Below, piece after piece: positions 1-6,236 of a stretch of DNA of 6,236 nt. Within the stretch, counting starts at the first letter, position 1, and each line of letters starts with the position of its first letter. The stretch is from Undibacterium sp. Lineage in GTDB: Bacteria > Pseudomonadota > Gammaproteobacteria > Burkholderiales > Burkholderiaceae_D. Under the pieces are notes generated by a model. The model saw only the letters and a list, made by a program, of their open reading frames with translations, did not search any database and was not told the origin of the DNA. Both the position numbers and the translations under genes were made by a program. The stretch is from NCBI GenBank assembly GCA_019752975.1, contig JAIELM010000498.1, positions 1 to 6,236 of the forward strand. Reading direction: 5' to 3'.

Positions 1-546
1 ACGCTCCAATATCCATTTACGTTCACCGGTCTCGATATCATAGGCGGCGATACGATTGTCTATGCTATGCACTAAAACCAATTTATCGGACAACACAGGC
101 GAAGACAAAACCTCACTCGAGGCTTGCGTTTTCCAACGTAATTTTCCTTGCGAATTAAATACAAACACTACACCTTTTTGCCCAGCTACAGCGACCGCCG
201 ACGCGTTAGCTCCAACCCCTGCAGTCAAGGGTAAATCTGCCTTGATACGCCAAGCAACTTGCCCACTTTTGGCATTCAAGCGCAGCACTGTGCCGTCGTG
301 CGCCGCTACATACACGTCCTCACCCACATTAGCAGGCGTGAATACATATTCATCGCTAGCTCCGACATCGACTGTCCAGGCTTTTTTCACTGCCATAGTC
401 GGAGTAAATGCTTCTAAAACAGCAGGGGCATTTTTTGTGTCCGTCTTCGAAAAAGGATTCAAAGACGATAAAGTGGAACATCCTGATAACGCTGTCAATG
501 TCAGTATAAGGAATAATTTTGGCTGAAAAAATGGGATCATTTTCAT
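1..546 (-). CDS. bamB: Outer membrane protein assembly factor BamB, 5' part (runs off left edge)
   Basis: BamB is the beta-propeller lipoprotein of the BAM complex, which folds and inserts outer-membrane proteins; it sits on the periplasmic face of the outer membrane and binds BamA. The first 182 codons are present, about half of a usual protein of roughly 380 residues. The N-terminus is a lipoprotein signal: hydrophobic residues 11-20 lead to a lipobox LSGC with the acylated cysteine at 23, followed by Ser, which fits outer-membrane sorting. After a linker, propeller repeats recur about every 40 residues, each closing on a Gly-x-x-x-Trp type turn (GQVAW at 95-99, GKLRW at 134-138, GERKW at 174-178) with strands such as DVYVAAHDG and GVVFVF. 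The start follows the yfgM stop by one base, with AAGAGG 12 bases upstream; a second in-frame ATG two codons later is the alternative. Position after yfgM supports the call. Confidence 0.93.
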   Translation of the reverse strand, partial: MKMIPFFQPKLFLILTLTALSGCSTLSSLNPFSKTDTKNAPAVLEAFTPTMAVKKAWTVDVGASDEYVFTPANVGEDVYVAAHDGTVLRLNAKSGQVAWRIKADLPLTAGVGANASAVAVAGQKGVVFVFNSQGKLRWKTQASSEVLSSPVLSDKLVLVHSIDNRIAAYDIETGERKWILER

Positions 547-547
547 C

Positions 548-1240
548 TTATTTTTTTGCCTCTTCTGTACTTCCTTTTGCGTCCGCTTTGAGGTCAGGTT
601 TTACCTCTGACGCGCCACCGATAGCATCCAATTTCACTTGCACCAACTGGCGCCCAGGATGTTTTTCGGATAATTTACTTAAGGCTAAACTATAGCTAGC
701 TCTGGCATCGGCAATCTTATTTTGCGCAACTAAAATATCTGCTTTTCGTTCTGCTACGTCAGCTTCAAATTCAGGTGGGAATTCCCCCGCCAAAACCTTC
801 AAACCTTCATCATAGGACTTATCGTCTAGAGAAAGTGCCGCCAAACGTAATTTAGCTACCGCTTTAAATTCATTGGTCGAAGCATGTTCCACAGCCCACG
901 TTAATTGGCTCTTCGCCACTTTGATATCATTGGCATCAAAAGCACTTTTTGCTGCCACTAATGCCGCCATCGTAGCGTACGAAGTTTTATCATAGCTTGC
1001 AATCAAAGACGCGGTAGCTACTTGCACTTTAGCGTTATCTTTGGCTGTCAATGCGCGCTGGACTTCTTCGTATAAAGTAAACGCCCCTGCCGCTTGTTTA
1101 CCTTGGTAGATGGACCATGCAGTCCAAGTACCATAGCTAAATAAGGCGGCAATGAGCAACCAAATAATTAAATTACCATTTTGTTTCCACCAAGCTTTTA
1201 GGGTGTCTATCTGTTCTTGCTCTTCGAGATCGTAGGCCAT
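548..1240 (-). CDS. yfgM: YfgM family ancillary SecYEG translocon subunit (TPR-like, membrane-anchored)
   Basis: YfgM homologues are inner-membrane proteins with a large periplasmic domain; in E. coli YfgM associates with SecYEG and the chaperone PpiD and is thought to pass exported proteins to periplasmic chaperones. The 230-residue product has the family's short acidic cytoplasmic start (MAYDLEEQEQ), the WWKQNGN sequence just before a single transmembrane helix at about 24-44, and then an alpha-helical TPR-like domain at about 50-207. Repeat-like helices are visible at 120-150 and 165-190 (AQNKIADARASYSLAL). The end is a charged Lys/Glu/Asp-rich tail. The usual length is a little over 200 residues, so it looks complete. 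The start lies 20 bases after the hisS stop in an A-rich leader with no clear Shine-Dalgarno sequence, so translation may depend on ribosomes finishing hisS; that is inference. It is followed directly by bamB. Confidence 0.92.
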   Translation of the reverse strand: MAYDLEEQEQIDTLKAWWKQNGNLIIWLLIAALFSYGTWTAWSIYQGKQAAGAFTLYEEVQRALTAKDNAKVQVATASLIASYDKTSYATMAALVAAKSAFDANDIKVAKSQLTWAVEHASTNEFKAVAKLRLAALSLDDKSYDEGLKVLAGEFPPEFEADVAERKADILVAQNKIADARASYSLALSKLSEKHPGRQLVQVKLDAIGGASEVKPDLKADAKGSTEEAKK

Positions 1241-1260
1241 GTCTGTTTTATTTTAAAAAA

Positions 1261-2625
1261 TTAATGAAGGTGTACGTGGTTAGGGTTGTCACAATGGTGT
1301 TCGTCTTTATTTTCACTTTCGCCAATAATTTGATCCAACAAATAATCTACCGCTGCGCCATAAGGGACAGAGGTTTGGTTATTCTCAAAATCACTAGAAC
1401 GTAAATCTTTGATGGTAACCGTTTCAGAAGCGGCTTCATCTTCACCGATAATCGCTGCAAATGCCGCACCACTAGCATCGGCTTTTTTCATTTGCGACTT
1501 AAAGCTGCCTATTCCAGTGTTAGAAGCGCAATGTAACACAACATCTAGGCCAGCATCACGTAATCTTTCGCCAAGAACAAAAGATTGCATTTGTGCCTGT
1601 TCACCCTGATGTAGTAAATACACATCACATATGGAGGTCGCATTAAGCTCGCCAGTCAGCTTCATTAACTCCAATAAGCGTTCAACCCCCATCGCAAAAC
1701 CACAGGCGGGTGTAGGTTTCCCTCCGAACATACCAAATAGACTGTCATAGCGACCACCAGCACACACCGTCGCTTGTGCGCCCAACTCATCACTAATCCA
1801 TTCAAACACCGTACGATTGTAATAGTCTAAGCCACGCACCAAGCGCGGATTGATGGTAAAGGGAATGTTATTGTGACGCAGAATCTTTTGTACACCCTCA
1901 AAATGCGCTTTGGATTCTTCACCCAAAAAATCCAACAGCTTAGGTGCATTATTCACCATCGCTTGCATGGTCGGATTTTTCGTATCCAGAATACGTAAAG
2001 GATTGGTATGCAGACGACGTTGTGCCTCTTCATCTAGGATGTCTTTGTGTTGTTCAAAATAGGCGATTAATTCTGCACGGTGCAAATTACGCTCAGCAGC
2101 GTCACCGATAGAATTGATTTCCAAACGCACTTTATCCAAACCTAAATCGTCCCAGAGCCTTTGGCACATGACGATCAGTTCTGCATCAATGTCAGGGCCA
2201 CTAAAACCCAAGGCTTCTGCACCAACTTGATGGAACTGCCGATAGCGTCCACGCTGCGGCTTTTCGTGTCGAAACATAGGGCCGGTGTACCACACCCTTT
2301 TAGGTCCATCGTAAGTCAAATTATGTTCAATCGCAGAACGCACAATCCCTGCTGTATTCTCAGGACGCAGGGTTAGTTTATCGCCGTTCATAACATCTTC
2401 AAAGGAGTACATTTCCTTTTCCACGACGTCAGTCACCGCACCTAAACCTCGTGCAAATAAGGAGGTCGTTTCGACGATGGGCGTACGCATTTGCGCAAAG
2501 CCATAACTTTTCAAAACCGATTGCACGGTATTCTCAAACAATTCCCATAGTGGCGCATGTTCGGGAAGGACGTCATTCATCCCTTTAATCCCTACAATTT
2601 TCTCCACTTTTTTCTCTTCTGACAT
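1261..2625 (-). CDS. hisS: Histidine--tRNA ligase (class II HisRS)
   Basis: HisRS charges tRNA-His with histidine in the cytoplasm, using ATP; it normally works as a homodimer. The 454-residue protein opens with the typical [10 protein letters not shown] (12-21). Class II motif 1 lies around RTPIVE (47-52), the TLRPENTAG segment at 85-93, and motif 2 at 115-133 (GPMFRHE ... GRYRQFHQ, with Arg119). The HisRS-specific [13 protein letters not shown] is at 264-276 (Arg264 matching the catalytic arginine of E. coli HisRS) and motif 3 at 308-320 ([13 protein letters not shown]). The anticodon-binding domain follows at about 333-433. E. coli HisRS is 424 residues; the extra length here is mainly a tail ending in [13 protein letters not shown], rich in histidine. 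A glycine-glutamate usually found before VTD is Gly-Ala here (62-63). The start has GAGAG six bases upstream. It is separated from ispG by a 105-base repeat-bearing gap and followed by yfgM. Confidence 0.98.
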   Translation of the reverse strand: MSEEKKVEKIVGIKGMNDVLPEHAPLWELFENTVQSVLKSYGFAQMRTPIVETTSLFARGLGAVTDVVEKEMYSFEDVMNGDKLTLRPENTAGIVRSAIEHNLTYDGPKRVWYTGPMFRHEKPQRGRYRQFHQVGAEALGFSGPDIDAELIVMCQRLWDDLGLDKVRLEINSIGDAAERNLHRAELIAYFEQHKDILDEEAQRRLHTNPLRILDTKNPTMQAMVNNAPKLLDFLGEESKAHFEGVQKILRHNNIPFTINPRLVRGLDYYNRTVFEWISDELGAQATVCAGGRYDSLFGMFGGKPTPACGFAMGVERLLELMKLTGELNATSICDVYLLHQGEQAQMQSFVLGERLRDAGLDVVLHCASNTGIGSFKSQMKKADASGAAFAAIIGEDEAASETVTIKDLRSSDFENNQTSVPYGAAVDYLLDQIIGESENKDEHHCDNPNHVHLH

Positions 2626-2631
2626 AGCTAA

Positions 2632-2636
2632 CTCTC
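2632..2636 (-). promoter_or_regulatory. Ribosome binding site of hisS
   Basis: GAGAG lies six bases before the hisS ATG at 2625, downstream of the repeat array. It is a reasonable Shine-Dalgarno match and suggests that hisS can start translation independently of ispG, unlike the overlapping genes elsewhere in the cluster. Confidence 0.55.
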
Positions 2637-2670
2637 GTTGTTAATGTGCATCTCACACTTACTATGCGTC

Positions 2671-2738
2671 ATGTGCTTAGTTATGTGCTTAGTTATGTGC
2701 TTAGTTATGTGATTAGTTAAGACTAATTAGTTAGGACT
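2671..2738 (-). repeat. Short tandem-repeat array in the ispG-hisS gap
   Basis: On the coding strand, the 12-mer ACATAACTAAGC occurs three times in perfect tandem (2710-2699, 2698-2687, 2686-2675), followed by a partial ACAT. Just upstream is a diverged pair of 14-base units, AGTCCTAACTAATT (2738-2725) and AGTCTTAACTAATC (2724-2711), which differ at two positions. The heptamer TAACTAA is therefore present five times, at spacings of 14, 12, 12 and 12 bases. The first copy is the ispG stop codon itself plus four bases. A 10-base palindrome, ACTAATTAGT (2722-2731), spans the first junction. The array suggests stepwise duplication of the ispG 3' end by replication slippage; any function is unknown. 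Confidence 0.9.
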
Positions 2739-3990
2739 GATAATGCGATTGCACGTAGTCTAAAACAATTTTTTGAAAATCTTTGGCAATATTTTCACCA
2801 CGCAATGTCATGGCTTTGACACCGTCAATAAACACTGGCGCCGCAGACGATTCACCGGTACCGGGTAAGCTAATGCCGATATTGGCATGCTTAGATTCAC
2901 CAGGGCCATTGACGATACAACCCATCACAGCGACGTTCATTCCTTCCACTCCGGGAAATTGTAACTTCCAAGTCGGCATTTGCTCGCGCAAAAAGGATTG
3001 AATATCATCTGCTAGCTCTTGAAATACGGTGGAAGTGGTGCGACCACAACCAGGACAAGCAATGACCATGGGCATGAACTTGCGCAAGCCCATAGTTTGT
3101 AAAATTTCCTGCGCCACATACACTTCTTTGCAGCGATCACCGCCCGGTTCAGGTGTTAATGAGACGCGCACGGTATCTCCAATACCTTCTTGCATCAAGA
3201 CTGACAATGCCGCTGTTGATGCGACGATACCTTTACTGCCCATGCCGGCTTCAGTCAAGCCCAAATGCAATGGATAGTCACACAAACGTCCTAATTCACG
3301 GTACACCGCGATTAAATCCTGCACACCCGAAACCTTACAAGACAAAATAATTTTATCCTGTGCCAAACCCAATTCCTCAGCTCGCTCAGCGTTTTCAATC
3401 GCGGAAGTAATCAGGGCGTGGTACATCACACTTTGGGCGCTAAAAGGCGTACTGCGCTGAGCATTTTCGTCCATGATCCGCGCCAGTAAAGCTTGATCTA
3501 AACTCCCCCAATTCACCCCTATGCGTACTGGTTTATTGTAGCGACAAGCAAGCTCTATCATTTGTGCAAATTGGCTATCGCGCTTGGCACCTTGTCCCAC
3601 ATTGCCTGGATTAATTCGATATTTAGACAGGGCTTGCGCGCAATCCGGATAATCGGCTAGAAGAGTATGACCGTTATAGTGAAAGTCACCGATCAAGGGA
3701 ACATCAATGCCCATTTTATCGAGCTGTTCCCGAATATACGGAACAGCCGCCGCCGCCTCGGGATTATTCACGGTGATGCGCACCAGCTCAGAACCAGCTC
3801 TGGCCAATTCTTTGACTTGTATCGCAGTACCGACCGCGTCCGCGGTGTCGGTATTGGTCATAGACTGCACAACGATAGGTGCGTCGCCACCGACCACAAC
3901 TATTTTCTCTTTATACGCAATGCTTACGGAACGCGAAAGCCGACGTTTTGTAGATCCCGTGCCAATTTCTTCCAAACCTATGCTCAACAT
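2731..3990 (-). CDS. ispG: 4-hydroxy-3-methylbut-2-en-1-yl diphosphate synthase (IspG/GcpE)
   Basis: IspG catalyses the next-to-last step of the MEP isoprenoid pathway, reducing MEcPP to HMBPP with a [4Fe-4S] cluster fed by flavodoxin or ferredoxin. The 419-residue product has the N-terminal TIM-barrel part from about 30 ([19 protein letters not shown]) through GDFHYNGH (101-108), [11 protein letters not shown] (124-134) and [11 protein letters not shown] (244-254). The C-terminal cluster domain carries the ligands Cys312 and Cys315 in CPGCGRT, Cys358 in GCIVNGPGE, and the ligand Glu365 in the same motif. This form, longer than the 372-residue E. coli enzyme, matches the betaproteobacterial type. 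The start is well supported: AAGGAAGG sits seven bases upstream and partly overlaps the rodZ stop, so residues 1-16 are probably a real extension before the conserved RRLSRSVSI. It follows rodZ by 13 bases. All key residues are present. Confidence 0.98.
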   Translation of the reverse strand: MLSIGLEEIGTGSTKRRLSRSVSIAYKEKIVVVGGDAPIVVQSMTNTDTADAVGTAIQVKELARAGSELVRITVNNPEAAAAVPYIREQLDKMGIDVPLIGDFHYNGHTLLADYPDCAQALSKYRINPGNVGQGAKRDSQFAQMIELACRYNKPVRIGVNWGSLDQALLARIMDENAQRSTPFSAQSVMYHALITSAIENAERAEELGLAQDKIILSCKVSGVQDLIAVYRELGRLCDYPLHLGLTEAGMGSKGIVASTAALSVLMQEGIGDTVRVSLTPEPGGDRCKEVYVAQEILQTMGLRKFMPMVIACPGCGRTTSTVFQELADDIQSFLREQMPTWKLQFPGVEGMNVAVMGCIVNGPGESKHANIGISLPGTGESSAAPVFIDGVKAMTLRGENIAKDFQKIVLDYVQSHYQS

Positions 3991-3997
3991 CCGTGCG

Positions 3998-4006
3998 CCT
4001 TCCTTA
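3998..4006 (-). promoter_or_regulatory. Ribosome binding site of ispG, overlapping the rodZ stop
   Basis: The coding strand reads TAAGGAAGG here, where TAA is the rodZ stop codon. The AAGGAAGG part lies seven bases before the ispG ATG at 3990, close to the ideal Shine-Dalgarno spacing. It fixes the ispG start and suggests that ribosomes ending rodZ are handed on to ispG. Confidence 0.8.
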
Positions 4007-5029
4007 CTTCACCAAAAAATTAGCAACGTTACTGCCTTTTTCGGCTGTGATTGGCATCGCGACGCCGCGAAGTACACCATCAACACCCGCTGCATTACCT
4101 ATCTTGATTTGCAAATTCTGTTTCAGGCTAAAAGACTCCTCCGTACCAGCTTTTGCCAAATGCGAACTCAAGATCACACCATTAAGCGTTTTTACTTGTA
4201 TCCAAGAATTTTGCCTAAACTTCAGAGTGAAACTTTCACTTAGTGGTAACGCGCTTGTAGTTTGTTCTTGTTTTTGCTCTTGCTTTACCGCTTCTGCCGC
4301 ATCGACAGCGAGCGACGCCGGCTGCGCTAAAGGAACAGAAGTAGCTGCAGTCGCATCCTCATTAGCTTGAGATGCTGGCACAGCTTGATTCTGCACTACC
4401 GGAAGTGAGGTAACCATCGTTGTGCTCTGGGGTGATGGTGCGATGACATTTGGCTTAGACGCATCTAGGTTAGTGGATAACTGGGTCTCGACCACATCTG
4501 ACACAGGCGATGTCACCGCCGCAGTATTGGATTTACCAAACCACGAAAATACACGCTGCCCTAGCTCGGTATGTTGCAACACTAAAAAAATTCCTACTAC
4601 CGCCACTAAACAAACTGCGCCCACAATGTAACGTTTATTGGTGTCATTTTGACCCAACAACGATGACCTAGATTCGATAAAGGGTGTAGACAGCGCTGGA
4701 CGCATTGACGCATCCAATGGGAATGGTGACACTTCAACTGGCAAACTGAGTATCATTGCGTCCGAATCGATTTTCAACAATTTAGCATAAGCGCGTACAA
4801 AACCTCTTACGATAACCATTTTTGGTAGCGCTGCATATTGATTTGCCTCTAAGGCCACGACTTGCGACTGGGATAATTTGAGCTGCTCGGCGACGTATTG
4901 TACGCTCCACTTTTTTTGGTTACGCGCATTGGATAATTGCTCACCCACCGAAAATGGTGAAAGTGTTGAGGCAGATTCTGAAGCAACTTGTTCCATATCA
5001 TTCTTATTGTGAGGTGAAACACTATTCAT
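4004..5029 (-). CDS. rodZ: Cytoskeleton protein RodZ (HTH, single membrane span, DUF4115)
   Basis: RodZ is a bitopic inner-membrane protein that binds MreB through its cytoplasmic helix-turn-helix domain and helps keep rod shape. With the start at 5029 it has 341 residues, close to E. coli RodZ (337). The HTH domain is at about 26-91 ([39 protein letters not shown]). A basic TNKR sequence precedes one transmembrane helix at about 134-152. A Ser/Thr/Pro/Ala/Gln-rich periplasmic linker follows to about 264, including a KQEQKQEQ stretch, and the C-terminal beta domain at about 264-341 shows the family's NSWIQV and IGNAAGV signatures. An in-frame ATG at 5122 is less likely: it would overlap pilW by 101 bases, and the added residues have no family resemblance. 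The 5029 ATG overlaps the pilW end by 8 bases and has GGGGTG six bases upstream. ATG at 4996 is a weaker alternative. Confidence 0.93.
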   Translation of the reverse strand: MNSVSPHNKNDMEQVASESASTLSPFSVGEQLSNARNQKKWSVQYVAEQLKLSQSQVVALEANQYAALPKMVIVRGFVRAYAKLLKIDSDAMILSLPVEVSPFPLDASMRPALSTPFIESRSSLLGQNDTNKRYIVGAVCLVAVVGIFLVLQHTELGQRVFSWFGKSNTAAVTSPVSDVVETQLSTNLDASKPNVIAPSPQSTTMVTSLPVVQNQAVPASQANEDATAATSVPLAQPASLAVDAAEAVKQEQKQEQTTSALPLSESFTLKFRQNSWIQVKTLNGVILSSHLAKAGTEESFSLKQNLQIKIGNAAGVDGVLRGVAMPITAEKGSNVANFLVK

Positions 5030-5840
5030 TAAACGCACCCCGTTGCAACAAAGCGTACTCGTTTGAATTTGGGTGACGACGACGCAACTGGGTGGAGAGT
5101 TGAGACACAGTGTCTTTATCACCCAATTTCGTATTAATTTTTATGGCCAGCCATAGCACATCAGCATCGAAAATCTCTTCTTTCAATAACTTTTGTATAT
5201 AAAATTTTGCTTTTTCAAACTGTGATTTTTCAAAGTTAACCTGTGCCAACTTCGCATTAACTAAGGGGTTATTGGGCTGTTCACGAAAAGCCAGCATAAA
5301 ATACCGCTCAGCCCCCTGTAAATCTTTAACTCGAAAACTACACACGCCAGCGCTAATCATGGATTTTATCGGCGTGACATAACTACTGTCTTTTAACGCT
5401 TGATCAAAATAAGTGAGGGATTGTTTCTCGCGTCCGTTTTGGCATAAAAACCAGCCATAATTGTGCGCAAATTCGGAATTCGTCGGTGCTAATTTAAGCG
5501 CATGCAAAAAATTTTCTTCCGCATGCACCATATCTTTTTGATCCATTTGCACTAAGCCGCGCAAACTAAACGCATCCGCTAAATTAGGTGAAACCAATAG
5601 TGCTTGCCGAATGGATTCCAATGCCGACTTATGCTGTCCTTGTTGAAAATATTCCACCGCCAATTGTAAATGAATTGCTGATCGACGCTGAAGATCAGGA
5701 CTTTGCGCATTCGCATCGACTTCCTCTTCAGCGGTAAATTTAGAAGTGCGTCCAGCACCAGCACAGGCGACTAATCCACCAACAATCAACACGCAAAGAA
5801 GTTGGCGAACCATTGGATACATTTGCTTGTAGAACCTCAT
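5022..5840 (-). CDS. pilW: Type IV pilus biogenesis/stability lipoprotein PilW (PilF), TPR pilotin
   Basis: PilW/PilF is the outer-membrane pilotin that brings the secretin PilQ to the outer membrane and supports its multimerisation, and so type IV pilus extrusion and twitching. The 272-residue protein has a lipoprotein signal with hydrophobic residues 14-24 and lipobox LVAC, lipidated Cys26, followed by Ala (outer-membrane sorting). From about 52 to 258 it is a run of six TPR-like units, matching the family's six TPRs. The family-typical [16 protein letters not shown] is at 127-142. Cys133 and Cys167 are 34 residues apart, one full TPR, and could form an inter-repeat disulfide. The start shares ATGA with the rlmN stop and has GGAGA seven bases upstream, so translational coupling is likely. 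The rest of the pilus machinery is not in this window. In E. coli, which lacks this pilus role, the locus order is otherwise similar. Confidence 0.94.
   Translation of the reverse strand: MRFYKQMYPMVRQLLCVLIVGGLVACAGAGRTSKFTAEEEVDANAQSPDLQRRSAIHLQLAVEYFQQGQHKSALESIRQALLVSPNLADAFSLRGLVQMDQKDMVHAEENFLHALKLAPTNSEFAHNYGWFLCQNGREKQSLTYFDQALKDSSYVTPIKSMISAGVCSFRVKDLQGAERYFMLAFREQPNNPLVNAKLAQVNFEKSQFEKAKFYIQKLLKEEIFDADVLWLAIKINTKLGDKDTVSQLSTQLRRRHPNSNEYALLQRGAFNE
5036..5041 (-). promoter_or_regulatory. Ribosome binding site supporting the short rodZ start
   Basis: GGGGTG lies six bases before the ATG at 5029, inside the end of pilW. It is a moderate Shine-Dalgarno match, but better than what precedes the alternative rodZ starts at 4996 or 5122, so it is the main reason for choosing 5029 together with the small 8-base overlap with pilW. 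Confidence 0.55.
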
Positions 5841-6236
5841 TTTTTAATCTCCACAATCTTCCCAAAATCCGCGCCAAATTTCTTCTGATATTGCGCCATT
5901 TGCGCCATGCGTTCTTGTACACGGGTTCTATCTTGGACTTCTCCAGCCAATTGACCACAGGCGGCATCAATATCGTCGCCTCGCGTTTTACGCACAGTAG
6001 TCACTAAGCCGCCATCCAATAATATTTGCGCAAACATTTTGATACGCATATTACCAGAGCGTAGCAAACCTGACTCAGGAAAAGGGTTGAAGGGAATTAA
6101 ATTAAATTTACAAGGGACACTTTTCACGAGAGCCAACAACTCACGTGCATGTTGATCGCTGTCATTAACCCCGTCCAACATGCAATATTCAAAGGTCACA
6201 AAATCTCGAGGCGCGAATTCCAGATAGCGCTTACAC
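5837..6236 (-). CDS. rlmN: 23S rRNA (adenine2503-C2)/tRNA methyltransferase RlmN, 3' part (runs off right edge)
   Basis: RlmN is a radical-SAM enzyme that methylates C2 of A2503 in 23S rRNA and A37 of some tRNAs. Only the last 132 codons are here, about a third of a usual protein of some 380 residues; the radical-SAM CxxxCxxC motif lies off the window. The visible frame enters at the edge as [20 protein letters not shown] and continues without a stop, so the GTG at 6199 is an internal valine codon and not a start. Family signatures follow: [22 protein letters not shown], and [20 protein letters not shown]. The cysteine of AACGQL (codon 5957-5959) corresponds to the methyl-carrying cysteine (E. 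coli Cys355) that receives the methyl group before transfer to RNA. The stop TGA overlaps the pilW ATG by four bases. Placement upstream of pilW agrees with the conserved cluster order. Confidence 0.96.
   Translation of the reverse strand, partial: CKRYLEFAPRDFVTFEYCMLDGVNDSDQHARELLALVKSVPCKFNLIPFNPFPESGLLRSGNMRIKMFAQILLDGGLVTTVRKTRGDDIDAACGQLAGEVQDRTRVQERMAQMAQYQKKFGADFGKIVEIKK
5848..5852 (-). promoter_or_regulatory. Ribosome binding site of pilW, inside the 3' end of rlmN
   Basis: GGAGA lies seven bases before the pilW ATG at 5840, within the last codons of rlmN. Together with the ATGA stop/start overlap it supports this start over the later in-frame ATGs at residues 7 and 10, both of which would still leave a lipoprotein signal. 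Confidence 0.65.

Noticed and set aside
56..526. A 156-codon open frame on the plus strand opposite bamB
   Set aside because: It is antisense to a clear BamB reading frame with a lipobox and propeller repeats; its product is low-complexity, resembles no family and has no ribosome binding site.
1241..1260. A T/A run after hisS as a terminator
   Set aside because: The coding strand has TTTTTTAAAA after the hisS stop but no GC-rich stem before it, and yfgM starts 20 bases on.
2644..2660. Possible hairpin or terminator upstream of hisS
   Set aside because: Only a four-base TGTG/CACA stem with a five-base loop can be drawn, without a following U run on the coding strand; too weak to act as a terminator.
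2671..2718. CRISPR-like array in the ispG-hisS gap
   Set aside because: The units are 12 bases and directly adjacent, with no unique spacers, so it is a simple tandem repeat.
2731..2738. Frameshift or readthrough joining ispG to the repeat array
   Set aside because: The ispG C-terminus ends at a normal family length at TAA, and further stops in all frames follow at once.
3667..4370. Several plus-strand open frames opposite ispG and rodZ
   Set aside because: They overlap one another in different frames and lie antisense to strongly conserved genes; their proteins show no domain or motif.
5579..5970. Two short minus-strand frames overlapping pilW and rlmN
   Set aside because: They are out-of-frame readings of pilW and the rlmN end; their sequences are rich in Trp/Arg/Lys with no family resemblance.
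6197..6199. GTG as a possible start of a small 120-residue gene
   Set aside because: The frame continues upstream to the window edge with RlmN-typical residues, so this is an internal valine of a truncated rlmN.

Overview
The window is a stretch of conserved housekeeping genes from a proteobacterium. All seven genes lie on the minus strand and are closely packed. Read in the direction of transcription, from high to low coordinates, the order is rlmN (3' part only), pilW/pilF, rodZ, ispG, hisS, yfgM, bamB (5' part only). This order is the well-known rlmN-pilF-rodZ-ispG-hisS-yfgM-bamB cluster of beta- and gammaproteobacteria. The IspG protein, at 419 residues with a long N-terminal lead-in, and the HisRS and RlmN sequences read as betaproteobacterial, most like Burkholderiales and perhaps Oxalobacteraceae. 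The base composition is more AT-rich than in most members of that order. The genus-level placement is inference from remembered family sequences.

Layout: rlmN runs off the right edge and ends at 5837, sharing an ATGA with the start of pilW. pilW ends at 5022 and overlaps the preferred rodZ start by 8 bases. rodZ ends 13 bases before ispG, and its stop codon forms part of the ispG ribosome binding site. ispG and hisS are separated by 105 bases, the only real gap in the window, and this gap holds a small AT-rich tandem-repeat array. hisS is followed after 20 bases by yfgM, and bamB begins one base after the yfgM stop and runs off the left edge. No gene-free stretch exceeds 300 bases, and no convincing intrinsic terminator was seen.

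The genes serve different processes: rRNA modification (RlmN), type IV pilus secretin assembly (PilW), cell shape through MreB (RodZ), isoprenoid precursor synthesis (IspG), tRNA charging (HisS), translocon-associated protein handling (YfgM) and outer-membrane protein insertion (BamB). PilW, RodZ, YfgM and BamB share a cell-envelope theme.

I found no mobile element, CRISPR array, RNA gene, phage or defence gene, and no sign of a new multi-gene system. Points worth a second look are modest: the repeat array that grows out of the ispG stop codon, a histidine-rich C-terminal tail on HisRS, and a few start-codon and residue-level details. Every gene that is complete in the window looks intact.
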